From the NCBI GenBank assembly GCA_009691915.1, contig SIAD01000001.1, forward strand, positions 372,001 through 436,000: a stretch of 64,000 bases of DNA. Reading direction: 5' to 3'. The DNA comes from Phycisphaerales bacterium. Its GTDB lineage: Bacteria > Planctomycetota > Phycisphaerae > Phycisphaerales > SM1A02. Position numbers and translations under genes: made by a program. This document shows positions 24,787 through 32,447 of the stretch, one piece after another (the stretch's first letter is position 1; every line of letters begins with the position of its first letter). Below the pieces are notes generated by a model. The model saw nothing but the letters and a program-made list of their open reading frames with translations. It ran no database searches and had not been told where the DNA came from.

Positions 24787-25758
24787 TCAGAGTGTCTCGC
24801 ATCCATTGAAGTTCCCGCAGGGCTGCGCAAACTTCGGGGAATACGCGTGGCAGTACTCGGGGGTTGATCCCTGAGCAAACGCGCTCTTCGAGCCCTTGAA
24901 CTGGCCCTGCCACGGCGAGGGGTACTTCGCCGTCGAGATCCAGTCCTTGACCAGCTGCGCGACCTGGGCCAGCGTCAGGCTGGTCAGGCTGTTCAGGCCG
25001 TTCATGGAACCGATCCCGTAGCTGCCGGCAGCCATCGTGGCGTTGCCGTAGTTGAACGACTGCGTGGTCGGGGTCGCGATCATTTCGATCGAAACGACTG
25101 TGCCCGAGCGCAGGACGCTCAGCCGAAGGGTCTCACCGGCCACGAGGCTGGTCATGATCGCGTGGACATTCTTCGCGGTGGCGGGGACGCCGTTCACCGC
25201 GAGGATGATGTCATTCACGAAGAGACCACTCTCGCACGCCGCGAGACCTGGAACCACTGCGGTCACGAGGGCCGCGCAAGACGAATCGACTTTGACCGCA
25301 TGGGCCACGGCTGTCGGCACATTTGTGACGACGAATCCGAACATCCCACGAGGAGCGCCAGCCTTTGCCGCGAATGCGACTGGGGTCTGGACGCGGTCGA
25401 TCACATGCCGATCGACATCGAGGACGGTGATGACACCGTCGATGCCGAGAATGCACTGATCGCTCGAGATCGGAAGGCCGTTGAGGGTGATGGCCGGAGC
25501 CGAACCCTGCACGCCGACGATTTCGAGGTCGAGAATCTCACGCTTCTCCTGCGCGGGGGTGCCGTCGCATGACGGGCATGCGCGCTGGAGGCGCTTCGTG
25601 ATGCGGTACTCGCCATTGGCATCGAGCTGGACAGTCAGCGAGGTCGTGTGGACCGTGCCGATGCCATTCTGGGTGCTGCAGGTGTTGATCGCGTTGATGG
25701 AACCGAGAACATTGACAGGCGCGCAAATTGCGCCGAGGTTGTTGAGTGATGTGAACAT
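24787..25758 (-). CDS. PDZ-domain protein of unknown function
   Basis: The 323-residue product starts MFTSLNNLGAICAPVN and has no recognisable signal peptide. A CxxC (ACPSC) occurs near residue 62. Residues around 205-265 form a PDZ domain (GLAACESGLFVNDIILAVNGVPATAKNVHAIMTSLVAGETLRLSVLRSGTVVSIEM). The C-terminal part, rich in Gly, Asn, Ser and Thr with two further Cys, matches nothing I recognise. ATG 25758 is chosen because AAAGGA lies 6 bases before it; ATG 25812 is in frame but would run through the leader hairpin. Hairpins flank the gene on both sides, pointing to mRNA-level control. Confidence 0.7.
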   Translation of the reverse strand: MFTSLNNLGAICAPVNVLGSINAINTCSTQNGIGTVHTTSLTVQLDANGEYRITKRLQRACPSCDGTPAQEKREILDLEIVGVQGSAPAITLNGLPISSDQCILGIDGVITVLDVDRHVIDRVQTPVAFAAKAGAPRGMFGFVVTNVPTAVAHAVKVDSSCAALVTAVVPGLAACESGLFVNDIILAVNGVPATAKNVHAIMTSLVAGETLRLSVLRSGTVVSIEMIATPTTQSFNYGNATMAAGSYGIGSMNGLNSLTSLTLAQVAQLVKDWISTAKYPSPWQGQFKGSKSAFAQGSTPEYCHAYSPKFAQPCGNFNGCETL

Positions 25759-25776
25759 GACGAATCCTTTGCTATG

Positions 25777-25878
25777 AAAAAGACCGCCGCCTTGAACGGG
25801 CGCGACGGTCATCTTTGCTGTTGTTGAGGCCGCACAGTGCGGTCTCGATGGTGGTGATACGCCCCCCGACTGGGGGCG
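25777..25878 (-). promoter_or_regulatory. hairpin-rich leader ending in a terminator-like stem (attenuator candidate)
   Basis: On the minus strand three stems follow each other: CGCCCCC/GGGGGCG (25872-25878 with 25860-25866), a 9-bp stem with loop CTG (25838-25846 with 25826-25834), and GACCG...CGGTC (25806-25810 with 25782-25786, with further GCC/GGC pairing inside) followed directly by TTTTT (25781-25777). The T-run is 18 bases before the PDZ gene start codon and just before its Shine-Dalgarno, the classical position for transcription attenuation. No known riboswitch consensus is recognised. Confidence 0.5.
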
Positions 25879-25889
25879 GTTCATCGCAG

Positions 25890-25895
25890 TAGGAT
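25890..25895 (+). promoter_or_regulatory. possible -10 of the thiolase gene
   Basis: TAGGAT lies 36 bases before the TTG start at 25932. With the GGAG before that codon it predicts a leadered transcript. Confidence 0.4.
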
Positions 25896-25931
25896 CCCCC
25901 CTCCACCCCCTGAAAACGAAGGAGAACCGCC

Positions 25932-27107
25932 TTGCCAACCCCCGTCATCCTCTCAGCCCGGCGAACACCCATCGGAAAGTTTCAGGGTTCCCTGGCCCGC
26001 ATCGCCAGCCCGCAGTTGGGCGCCTACGCCATCGCCGCGGCGCTGGCCGACTCCGCCGTGGCGCCAGGGGACATCGACGAGTGCATCATGGGGTGCGTCT
26101 TGCAGGCGGGAGTCGGACAGAATCCCGCTCGCCAGGCGGGCCTTCGTGCCGGGCTCCCCGACACACTCAGCGCGGTCACTGTCAACAAGGTCTGCGGCTC
26201 CGGACTCCAGGCCGTGATGATGGCCGCGCAGTCGATCCGCGCCGGCGACAACCGGTTCGTCGTTGCCGGCGGGTTTGAGAACATGGATCTGGCGCCACAT
26301 CTCGCCGCGGTGCGCGGGGGTGTGCGGTTTGGGAAGTTCGAGGCGCTCGATCACATGGAACACGACGGCCTCCGGTGCGCCTTTGAGAATTGGGGGATGG
26401 GGATGGCTGCTGAGCACATCGCCTCCACACATGGCGTCTCGCGCCTCGAACAGGACGAGGCGAGTGTGCGCAGCCACCAGCGGGCGGCACACGCCACGAA
26501 GGAGGGGTGGTACAGGGCAGAGATCGTGCCCCTCTCGGCCGAGCAGATCAAGCAGAAGGCGGGGCTTGAAGTCGACGAGGGAATCCGCGCCGACTCGACC
26601 ATCGAAGGGCTCGGCAAGCTGAAGGCATCGTTCAAGAGCGACGGGACCGTCACGGCGGCAAACGCTAGCCAGATCTCCTCGGGGGCGGCCGCCCTTGTTG
26701 TCGCGTCCGACAGCGCGGCCACATCCGTTGGTGCAAAGCCGCTGGCGCGGATCGTGGGATCCAACACAGTCGGTGTCGCGCCGAAGGATCTGTTCTTCGC
26801 ACCAGGCCTAGGGATCGAGAAGATCCTCAAGGATCATGGGCTCACCATTGCGGACATCGATCTCTTCGAAGTCAATGAGGCATTCGCCGCGCAGGTCTGT
26901 TGCAATGCGAAGTACCTCGATATCCCGTGGGATCGACTCAATGTCGGTGGCGGTGGGATCGCGCTGGGCCACCCCATCGGTGCCAGCGGTGCGCGCATCC
27001 TCTGCACGCTGGTGCATCACCTCATGCGTACGGGCGGGCGGCGCGGAATCTGCAGTCTCTGTCTTGGCGGCGGCAACGCGGTGACCATGCTGATCGAACG
27101 CGCCTGA
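25932..27107 (+). CDS. acetyl-CoA C-acetyltransferase (thiolase)
   Basis: The 391-residue enzyme condenses two acetyl-CoA to acetoacetyl-CoA or does the reverse cleavage. The nucleophilic Cys is in NKVCGSGLQAV (about residue 88), the family motif NEAFAAQ is near residue 317, the His is in GGGIALGHPIGASGAR and the second Cys in CLGGGNAV. The start is TTG, read from the typical opening MPTPVILSARRTPIGKF and preceded by a GGAG Shine-Dalgarno. No beta-ketoacyl reductase or polyhydroxyalkanoate gene is beside it, so its pathway (PHA, mevalonate or fatty acid oxidation) cannot be told. Confidence 0.93.
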   Translation: MPTPVILSARRTPIGKFQGSLARIASPQLGAYAIAAALADSAVAPGDIDECIMGCVLQAGVGQNPARQAGLRAGLPDTLSAVTVNKVCGSGLQAVMMAAQSIRAGDNRFVVAGGFENMDLAPHLAAVRGGVRFGKFEALDHMEHDGLRCAFENWGMGMAAEHIASTHGVSRLEQDEASVRSHQRAAHATKEGWYRAEIVPLSAEQIKQKAGLEVDEGIRADSTIEGLGKLKASFKSDGTVTAANASQISSGAAALVVASDSAATSVGAKPLARIVGSNTVGVAPKDLFFAPGLGIEKILKDHGLTIADIDLFEVNEAFAAQVCCNAKYLDIPWDRLNVGGGGIALGHPIGASGARILCTLVHHLMRTGGRRGICSLCLGGGNAVTMLIERA

Positions 27108-27139
27108 GCCACGAAGCCCCCAAGCCGCTCAGCCCCCCG

Positions 27140-27517
27140 TCACTCGCCCGAGTCTGGTTCGATGCTCGCTGCCTGACCCGCGAGCTTCTTCTGCGCGTAG
27201 CGGCGGACCCAAGTCTCCCAACTCTTGCCTTGGGCGGTGTCGCGGCCGCTGAACTCCAGAGAGTCAATCTCCGAATAGGCGATGGTCACTCGTATCTCGC
27301 TAGTCGCGGTGAGAATCCTCACGCTCGAGTCAGCGAGCGATGAGCCAAGCCTCCGGTCGAAGAGGTACCCATCAACTCTCCTCCCCGCCTTGGTCGTAAT
27401 CGTGACATCGCCCCGATAGGAAAACGCCTCATCGAGGGCAGAGCGCAACTGGGACTCGTCGGTCCCGTGGAAGATCGACCCCTGGCTTGGTGTAGTCGCT
27501 GCGGCCGGCTCGGTCAC
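27140..27517 (-). CDS. conserved small protein of unknown function
   Basis: The 125-residue product starts at a GTG that overlaps the stop of the upstream gene as GTGA, which supports it being real and translationally coupled. It has an Sm-like or SH3-like beta pattern (YRGDVTITTKAGRRVDGYLFDRR and IRVTIAYSEIDSLEFSGRDTAQGKSWETWVRRYAQKK), which I do not assign to a named family. It converges on the thiolase gene. Confidence 0.6.
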   Translation of the reverse strand: MTEPAAATTPSQGSIFHGTDESQLRSALDEAFSYRGDVTITTKAGRRVDGYLFDRRLGSSLADSSVRILTATSEIRVTIAYSEIDSLEFSGRDTAQGKSWETWVRRYAQKKLAGQAASIEPDSGE

Positions 27518-27816
27518 GCGGAGTCCCGGGAGGCGGCCGTCGCGCTGCCGTCCTCGATCTGACGGATGAGTTCGGCGATCTCCAGGGCCGCCCGATCAAG
27601 ACTTGAGTGGCCGGTCACTGCCTCAAGGGCATCAACCCTGCCCTGAGCAGCCGCATGCTCGGCGACTTCGCGCGCGCCCTGCCGTAGCGCCGATTCGACT
27701 GCGCGCGCGGCGCAGAGAAGTTCCTTGACCGTGGTGATGTCGGACTGCGATTGAGCCGTTCGCCCCCGTTGTGGAACTTCCGCCACTGATCCAGCCAAAC
27801 CCCTCGAGTGAGTCAT
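27514..27816 (-). CDS. small helical protein of unknown function
   Basis: The 100-residue product from ATG 27816 is predicted mainly alpha-helical (VKELLCAARAVESALRQGAREVAEHAAAQGRVDALEAV) with heptad-like spacing that suggests a coiled coil. It is coupled by GTGA to the small gene downstream. A longer in-frame reading extends into the galE region on the opposite strand but lies antisense to it and is not supported. Divergent from galE with about 60 bases between starts. Confidence 0.5.
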   Translation of the reverse strand: MTHSRGLAGSVAEVPQRGRTAQSQSDITTVKELLCAARAVESALRQGAREVAEHAAAQGRVDALEAVTGHSSLDRAALEIAELIRQIEDGSATAASRDSA

Positions 27817-27864
27817 TGTGGCATTCTCGCAGAGCCATCGGTCGCGCGCAAGGGTGTTGGGGCG

Positions 27865-27870
27865 TACCTT
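27865..27870 (+). promoter_or_regulatory. -10 element of galE (leaderless type)
   Basis: TACCTT ends 6 bases before the GTG at 27877. The hexamer is used here to choose between that GTG and upstream in-frame codons. Confidence 0.5.
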
Positions 27871-27876
27871 CGAGTC

Positions 27877-28941
27877 GTGGCCGTTTCCACCAAAAAACAG
27901 GTCCTCGTGACGGGTGGGGCGGGCTACATCGGCTCGCACATGACGCTGTGGCTGGCGCGCGCGGGGTTTGCGGTGACAGTCATCGATGACCTCTCGGTAG
28001 GTCACGAGGAGGCGATCCGTCGGGTGCGCCGCGCGTGCCCGGAGGCCGAGGTCGAATTCGTCGAGTGCACTGTGCAGGACACTGATGCCGTCGCCGTGCT
28101 GCTCAAGGGGCGCGGGATCGACGCGGTGATCCATGCTGCGGGGCTCGCTTGTGTAGGGGAGTCGATGGACCGTCCACTCGACTACTGGATGGTCAATCTC
28201 GGGGGAACGCTCTCGCTGCTCGAGGCGATGCGCCGATCGGGATCGTCGCGGCTCGTTTTCAGTTCCACCTGCGCGACCTACGGAACGCCAGGGAGCGCAG
28301 ACATCCCGATCACGGAGAAGTGCGTTCAACTGCCGATCAATCCCTACGGAGCGTCGAAGCTCGCCTGCGAACGGGCGATCTCGGACTTCCACGCGGGTCA
28401 GGCGAGGCGCGGGATTCCCTTCTCATTCGCGTCGCTCAGGTACTTCAATGTGATCGGGTGCGACCCCGACGGTGTGATTGGCGAGGATCACCGACCCGAG
28501 ACACACCTCGTGCCGTCGTGCCTGCGGGCAGCGCTCGAGTTTCGCGGGCCGGTCGTCATCATGGGAGTTGCGCACGCCACTCCCGATGGCAGCTGCGTGC
28601 GCGACTATCTCGATGTCAACGATCTCTGCGAAGCGCACCACGCGGCCTTGGCAGCGCTCGAGGGCCCACGGGTGCTGGCCTCTGGGACTGCCCTTCACTT
28701 CAATGTCGGTACTGGGGCCGGGCACTCGGTGCGCGAAGTGATCGCGTGTTGCGAACGAGTGTGCGGGCGGTCGATCCCAATCGAGATCGGGCCGTCGCGC
28801 GAGGGAGATCCGCCGATGCTTGTCGCCGACCCATCACTCATCCACCGCACTGTCGGGTGGAAGGCGGGCTCCGTGTCGCTTGAAGAGTCGATTGCCCGTG
28901 CGTGGCGGTGGCTAAGAGCGAATCCGCGCGGATATGGCTGA
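27877..28941 (+). CDS. galE: UDP-glucose 4-epimerase
   Basis: The 354-residue NAD-dependent epimerase of the extended SDR family has the nucleotide motif VTGGAGYIGSHM near its start, SSTCATYG with the catalytic Ser/Thr region, and the catalytic pair in NPYGASKLACE (YxxxK). It interconverts UDP-glucose and UDP-galactose for cell-surface glycan synthesis. GTG 27877 places the Rossmann motif about 10 residues from the N-terminus, as expected for the family. It converges on the PagL-like gene. Confidence 0.92.
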   Translation: MAVSTKKQVLVTGGAGYIGSHMTLWLARAGFAVTVIDDLSVGHEEAIRRVRRACPEAEVEFVECTVQDTDAVAVLLKGRGIDAVIHAAGLACVGESMDRPLDYWMVNLGGTLSLLEAMRRSGSSRLVFSSTCATYGTPGSADIPITEKCVQLPINPYGASKLACERAISDFHAGQARRGIPFSFASLRYFNVIGCDPDGVIGEDHRPETHLVPSCLRAALEFRGPVVIMGVAHATPDGSCVRDYLDVNDLCEAHHAALAALEGPRVLASGTALHFNVGTGAGHSVREVIACCERVCGRSIPIEIGPSREGDPPMLVADPSLIHRTVGWKAGSVSLEESIARAWRWLRANPRGYG

Positions 28942-28956
28942 GTAGCGGCTCGGGGG

Positions 28957-29577
28957 CTAGAACGGAAAACTGACCATGACATACGCCATCACGCTGTTGC
29001 GCCCCGGGTTGGTCTCTCCGAGATTGGCGTTAGAGATGTGGTACCAGCGCGCCCCGACCATCAGGCGGGCATCCGGGGAGATGTCGAAGGAGACGCCGCC
29101 GCCTGCCTGCGGAGTGAAATTGAAACTTGTTCCCGTCGCCGGGGTTGGCGCCGTTGTGGCGATCAGCCCGCTGCCGAGATCCCCGTAGAGAGACCAGGTC
29201 CGCTCCGCGATGAAGTGCCAGCGAAACAGCAAGGTCGCTGCACCGCCCCACACATCGCCGCCTGACTGCGCGATGAAATCACCTTCGACCTCGAGGTCAA
29301 CCGAGAGGTTTTCGACGACGAACCAACTCACTCCTCCCCCGAACTCGTACTGACTGTCTCCTTCAAGATCACTCATGTACGCGCCGAGGATCTGCCAACG
29401 CCATGATCCCTCGGCTCCGAACTTCGGTTTGGCAATTGTTGGCTCTGCGAGCTGCGCAGGACTCTCCTGAGCGGCCGTCACGAGTTGGAGCGGGTCGATT
29501 GCTTCAGCGGTGCTTGTTACGACGGCGGGGAGCAGAATCACCCACCACCAACTCACGCCGCGCTGCTGGTCGCCCAT
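28957..29577 (-). CDS. PagL-like lipid A 3-O-deacylase (acyloxyacyl hydrolase) outer membrane protein
   Basis: The 206-residue product has an N-terminal hydrophobic signal segment and then alternating beta strands ending in aromatic VMVSFPF, an outer-membrane barrel terminus. Near the end, WYHISNANLGETNPG matches the PagL catalytic H-x-S-N-A element, in which His and Ser are active-site residues. PagL removes the 3-O-acyl chain of lipid A at the cell surface. ATG 29577 is preferred over GTG 29580 since TACTCT lies 6 bases before it. A promoter and terminator lie upstream (see the small RNA candidate). Confidence 0.75.
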   Translation of the reverse strand: MGDQQRGVSWWWVILLPAVVTSTAEAIDPLQLVTAAQESPAQLAEPTIAKPKFGAEGSWRWQILGAYMSDLEGDSQYEFGGGVSWFVVENLSVDLEVEGDFIAQSGGDVWGGAATLLFRWHFIAERTWSLYGDLGSGLIATTAPTPATGTSFNFTPQAGGGVSFDISPDARLMVGARWYHISNANLGETNPGRNSVMAYVMVSFPF

Positions 29578-29583
29578 CACGCG

Positions 29584-29589
29584 AGAGTA
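29584..29589 (-). promoter_or_regulatory. -10 element of the PagL-like gene (leaderless type)
   Basis: Minus-strand TACTCT ends 6 bases before the ATG at 29577, downstream of the terminator at 29599-29638. Confidence 0.5.
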
Positions 29590-29598
29590 CTAGTCAAG

Positions 29599-29638
29599 AA
29601 AAATCGCCGTCCGATCGCTCCGACACGATCGAACGGCG
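29599..29638 (-). terminator. Rho-independent terminator upstream of the PagL-like gene
   Basis: On the minus strand ACGCCG-type pairing between 29633-29638 and 29605-29610, continued by CGATCG/CGATCG (29626-29631 with 29612-29617) across one mismatch, gives a 13-position stem with an 8-base loop, followed after one base by TTTTT (29603-29599). Confidence 0.75.
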
Positions 29639-29681
29639 TTGATTACGACTTCCATGGGAAGCCGCAAAGAAGGCTTAGGGG
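29599..29681 (-). ncRNA. candidate small RNA or attenuated leader, about 80 nt
   Basis: A minus-strand promoter-like pair (29688-29717) would start RNA near 29681, and a good terminator ends it at 29599. The unit has no open reading frame worth noting. It lies between the PEGA lipoprotein gene and the PagL-like gene, both on the same strand. It may be an independent small RNA or the leader of the PagL-like gene, ended by attenuation in most rounds. Confidence 0.45.
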
Positions 29682-29687
29682 GTAAAA

Positions 29688-29717
29688 ACAGTATCTTCGC
29701 CGAGCCTTCCCAGTCAA
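29688..29717 (-). promoter_or_regulatory. sigma70-type promoter, minus strand
   Basis: TTGACT (29717-29712), 18-base spacer, TACTGT (29693-29688). A shifted GATACT at 16-base spacing is also possible. It is the closest match to a full -35/-10 promoter in a region with no gene start nearby. Confidence 0.5.
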
Positions 29718-29824
29718 TGGCGGGACTGCACTTTTTTCTGTAGACCCAACGGGTTGCTGTCGAATGACTTACGCCCTAGTGCGCCAGCGCCAGAGGTCGC
29801 TGAAGATCAGTTCGACACCGAGCC

Positions 29825-30388
29825 CTAGGGCGAGTTCCCAGGAGTGTTTTCCGGGCGCTCCGTTGGTGGCACGGGAACCTCCAACGAGCCCTTGGGGGGT
29901 ATGGCACCTTCTCCGACAGGTTCGCCAGTCGATGGCGTCGGCGGAGCCCCTCGCGCAGGCGCCTTCGAGTCGCTCCTCGGCGGCTCATCGCCCCGAACTG
30001 TCCCCTGCATCTGTCGAGCCCGCACCAGCAGGTCGGCTGGGGACAGGTCGGCAGGCTGAAGCGTGAAGTTCCACTCGACTCGGCTCTCAAGATCCAGGGG
30101 CGCGAGCTCTGCGATCAGGTCAGCACCGATGAAGTCCCACACCGGTGCAGTTGCGGTCCCCGAGCCAACCACGGTCTCGTAACCGTCGAGTTTGATCCGC
30201 ACATCGTATTCGCCGTAGTAAAGAAACTGGACTTCGCAGGGCGTACGCCCGACCTCGCGGTCATTGACATAGACCAGTGCGTCCGCAGGCGTCGAGGCGA
30301 TGGCGATGGTCCGCCGCACACATCCACCCAGCGATGCGCACACGCCGATGGCGAGCGCGAGCACCGCCAGCTGCCAGCGTCGATTCAT
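29825..30388 (-). CDS. PEGA-domain lipoprotein
   Basis: The 187-residue protein has a lipoprotein signal with lipobox LGGC (about residue 23), followed by a PEGA-type beta domain (RTIAIASTPADALVYVNDREVGRTPCEVQFLYYGEYDVRIKLDGYE), and a proline-rich, low-complexity C-terminus after about residue 130. PEGA domains are small extracellular modules of surface proteins. ATG 30388 is divergent from lptB with 34 bases between starts, and each has its own -10 hexamer. Confidence 0.88.
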   Translation of the reverse strand: MNRRWQLAVLALAIGVCASLGGCVRRTIAIASTPADALVYVNDREVGRTPCEVQFLYYGEYDVRIKLDGYETVVGSGTATAPVWDFIGADLIAELAPLDLESRVEWNFTLQPADLSPADLLVRARQMQGTVRGDEPPRSDSKAPARGAPPTPSTGEPVGEGAIPPKGSLEVPVPPTERPENTPGNSP

Positions 30389-30395
30389 GGACGCG

Positions 30396-30401
30396 ATGGT
30401 A
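30396..30401 (-). promoter_or_regulatory. -10 element of the PEGA lipoprotein gene (leaderless type)
   Basis: Minus-strand TACCAT ends 7 bases before the ATG at 30388. Confidence 0.5.
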
Positions 30402-30410
30402 GCGCCCCCC

Positions 30411-30416
30411 TACACT
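30411..30416 (+). promoter_or_regulatory. -10 element of lptB (leaderless type)
   Basis: TACACT ends 6 bases before the GTG at 30423, ten bases from the divergent element of the PEGA gene. Confidence 0.55.
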
Positions 30417-30422
30417 CGCTGT

Positions 30423-31157
30423 GTGCCGCTCCTCGAGACCGTCGGTCTGGTGAAGAGCTACAACGGCCGCCGCGTGGTGGACCAGGTCTCCTTTCGGGTC
30501 GACGAGGGGGAAGTGATCGGGTTGCTCGGACGCAACGGGGCCGGAAAGACGACGAGCTTCCGCATGACCATCGGGATGATCACTCCCGAAGCGGGGCATG
30601 TTCACTTCGACGGAAAGGATGTAACGGCGCTGCCGATGTACCTACATGCGAGGGCTGGCATGGGCTACCTCTCGCAGGAGCCGAGCGTCTTCCAGCGGCT
30701 TAGCGTCGAGGACAACCTGATGGCGATACTGGAGACGAGGTCGCTCACTCGAGCGGCGCAGCGCGACGAGTGTGATCGACTGCTCGAACAGTTCGGCCTG
30801 ATCCACAAGCGGCGTGAGCAGGCGAGAACCTGCTCGGGAGGCGAGAGGCGGAGGCTTGAGATTGCAAGGGCACTCGTGACCAAGCCGAGGCTCATCCTCC
30901 TCGATGAGCCGTTCGCTGCGGTCGACCCCCACACCGTCGAAGACCTTCAGGGAGAAGTCCGTGCGCTGGCCCGCAATGGCATCGGGATTCTCGTCACGGA
31001 TCACAATGTCCAGCAGACTCTGCGGATCTGCACCCGTGCCTACATCCTCCACGAGGGGAGAAACCTGCGCGAGGGGGATCCCAAGGAGATCATCAACGAC
31101 CCTGCGGTGCGCGAGGCGTACCTCGCTTCGACCTTCCGCGGCGACGAATTCGGCTGA
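30423..31157 (+). CDS. lptB: LPS export ABC transporter ATP-binding protein LptB
   Basis: The 244-residue ATPase powers the LptB2FG complex, which extracts lipopolysaccharide from the inner membrane. It has Walker A GRNGAGKTT, the Q-loop region MGYLSQEPSVFQRLSVEDNL (typical of LptB), the signature CSGGERRRLEIARAL, Walker B LILLDEPFAAVDP and the switch His in ILVTDHNVQQTL. GTG 30423 is chosen by the position of the -10 hexamer and by family length. The partner genes lptF and lptG are found at 47.8-50.6 kb. Confidence 0.93.
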   Translation: MPLLETVGLVKSYNGRRVVDQVSFRVDEGEVIGLLGRNGAGKTTSFRMTIGMITPEAGHVHFDGKDVTALPMYLHARAGMGYLSQEPSVFQRLSVEDNLMAILETRSLTRAAQRDECDRLLEQFGLIHKRREQARTCSGGERRRLEIARALVTKPRLILLDEPFAAVDPHTVEDLQGEVRALARNGIGILVTDHNVQQTLRICTRAYILHEGRNLREGDPKEIINDPAVREAYLASTFRGDEFG

Positions 31158-31172
31158 CGCGCGCCGAGAGGC

Positions 31173-32447
31173 TCAGCCTGTGGGCGCGCCCTCAACCACT
31201 ACCTTCAGCCGCGCGACCCTTGTCAACGACGCGCAGTCGATCGTGAAGTGCGCACCGCAGGCGAAGAACCGCTCGCCCTCCGCAGGAACTCTTCCGAAGT
31301 GCGACAGCGCAAGACCAGCCGCGGTGTCGAAGTCCGCGTCAAGCGGCAGATCAAGCCCCGTGACTTCCGCGAGCTCGGAGAGCGGAACTCGACCGTCGAT
31401 AGTCCATCCCGAGGTTGCATCGCCCGTGATCGGTGCCGGGGTGTCAGAGGTCGGTTCATGCTCGTCGTAAATCTCTCCGACGATCTCTTCGAGCACATCT
31501 TCGATCGTCACCAGACCAGCCGTCCCGCCGAATTCGTCGACCACCATTGCCATATGCACTTCGCTGTGCTGGAAGTCCCGCAGAAGTGCGCTGACGCGCT
31601 TGGTCTCGGGGACGCGCAGCGGATGCCTCAGGAGCGGGGCGAGCTTGAACTGCCCCGGGTCAGTCCCGAGGTAGGCGACGAGGTCCTTGACATAAAGCAC
31701 CCCAAGCGCGTCGTCGAGGCTCCCCTTGTAGACGGGAATGCGCGAGTGTCCGGCGTGAGAAATGACCCGGCGGATCGCCGCTAGGTCGTCCGTGTATTCG
31801 ATCCCCTCGATCTGGGTGCGCGGGGTCATCACCTCGGACACGACCGTATCACTGAACTCGACCGCGTTGCGCAGGAGTTGCGCGGCGTGGCGGTCGAGGC
31901 CGCCCGCGCGCGCGCTGTCCTCGATCGTGTTGAGCAGTTCCCGCTCCGCCTCCTCTGCGGTCGGCAGTGCCCCCAGAAGCCGACATGCGGCCGCATCGAC
32001 CGCCGACCCGAGCCACAAGACAGGCCTTGTCACCAGGTAAAACACCCTGAGCATCGGCAGCGTTGCGACCACGAGGGCGGGACCGCGATGCCGCGCGACC
32101 GCACCTGCAATGACGCTGGTGGCAAGCCATACCAGCGCGGCCGAGATGCAGATCGCGATCGCCAGCTCCTGCCAGATCAGCGGCGAAGGGCCATGGCGTT
32201 CGTCGTGAACGATGAGAAGCATCGTGAGCACACATGAGAGCCGCCCGACTGTCCGGAAAATCGCGACCGCGTGCTCGATGGAGTCCCGCCGCTCATCGAG
32301 CCAGGGGGCACTCGCGCTCCGGCCGCGAAGACGCAACTTTTCTTCGATCGCGGACTGGCTGGCCTGCATCAGGGACATGCTGACTGCCGAGAGAAACGCC
32401 GTGACCGCCAGCAGCGAGACAAAGACCAGGATCAGGACGGGCGTCAC
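31173..32447 (-). CDS. CorC/HlyC-type CNNM-CBS membrane protein
   Basis: The 424-residue protein has an N-terminal CNNM/DUF21 membrane domain with about three or four segments (residues 1-150), a linker with VMTPRTQIEGIEY, two CBS domains and a C-terminal CorC_HlyC domain (WTIDGRVPLSELAEVTGLDLPLD...FDTAAGLALSHFGRVPAEGE). Related proteins are Mg2+/Co2+ exporters. The start overlaps the ybeY stop by ATGA at 32444-32447; the ybeY-corC arrangement is conserved in many bacteria. Confidence 0.88.
   Translation of the reverse strand: MTPVLILVFVSLLAVTAFLSAVSMSLMQASQSAIEEKLRLRGRSASAPWLDERRDSIEHAVAIFRTVGRLSCVLTMLLIVHDERHGPSPLIWQELAIAICISAALVWLATSVIAGAVARHRGPALVVATLPMLRVFYLVTRPVLWLGSAVDAAACRLLGALPTAEEAERELLNTIEDSARAGGLDRHAAQLLRNAVEFSDTVVSEVMTPRTQIEGIEYTDDLAAIRRVISHAGHSRIPVYKGSLDDALGVLYVKDLVAYLGTDPGQFKLAPLLRHPLRVPETKRVSALLRDFQHSEVHMAMVVDEFGGTAGLVTIEDVLEEIVGEIYDEHEPTSDTPAPITGDATSGWTIDGRVPLSELAEVTGLDLPLDADFDTAAGLALSHFGRVPAEGERFFACGAHFTIDCASLTRVARLKVVVEGAPTG

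Noticed and set aside
27817-28392. Upstream extension of the small minus-strand gene at 27514
   Set aside because: The extra 190 codons are antisense to galE; the ATG at 27816 gives a self-contained protein.
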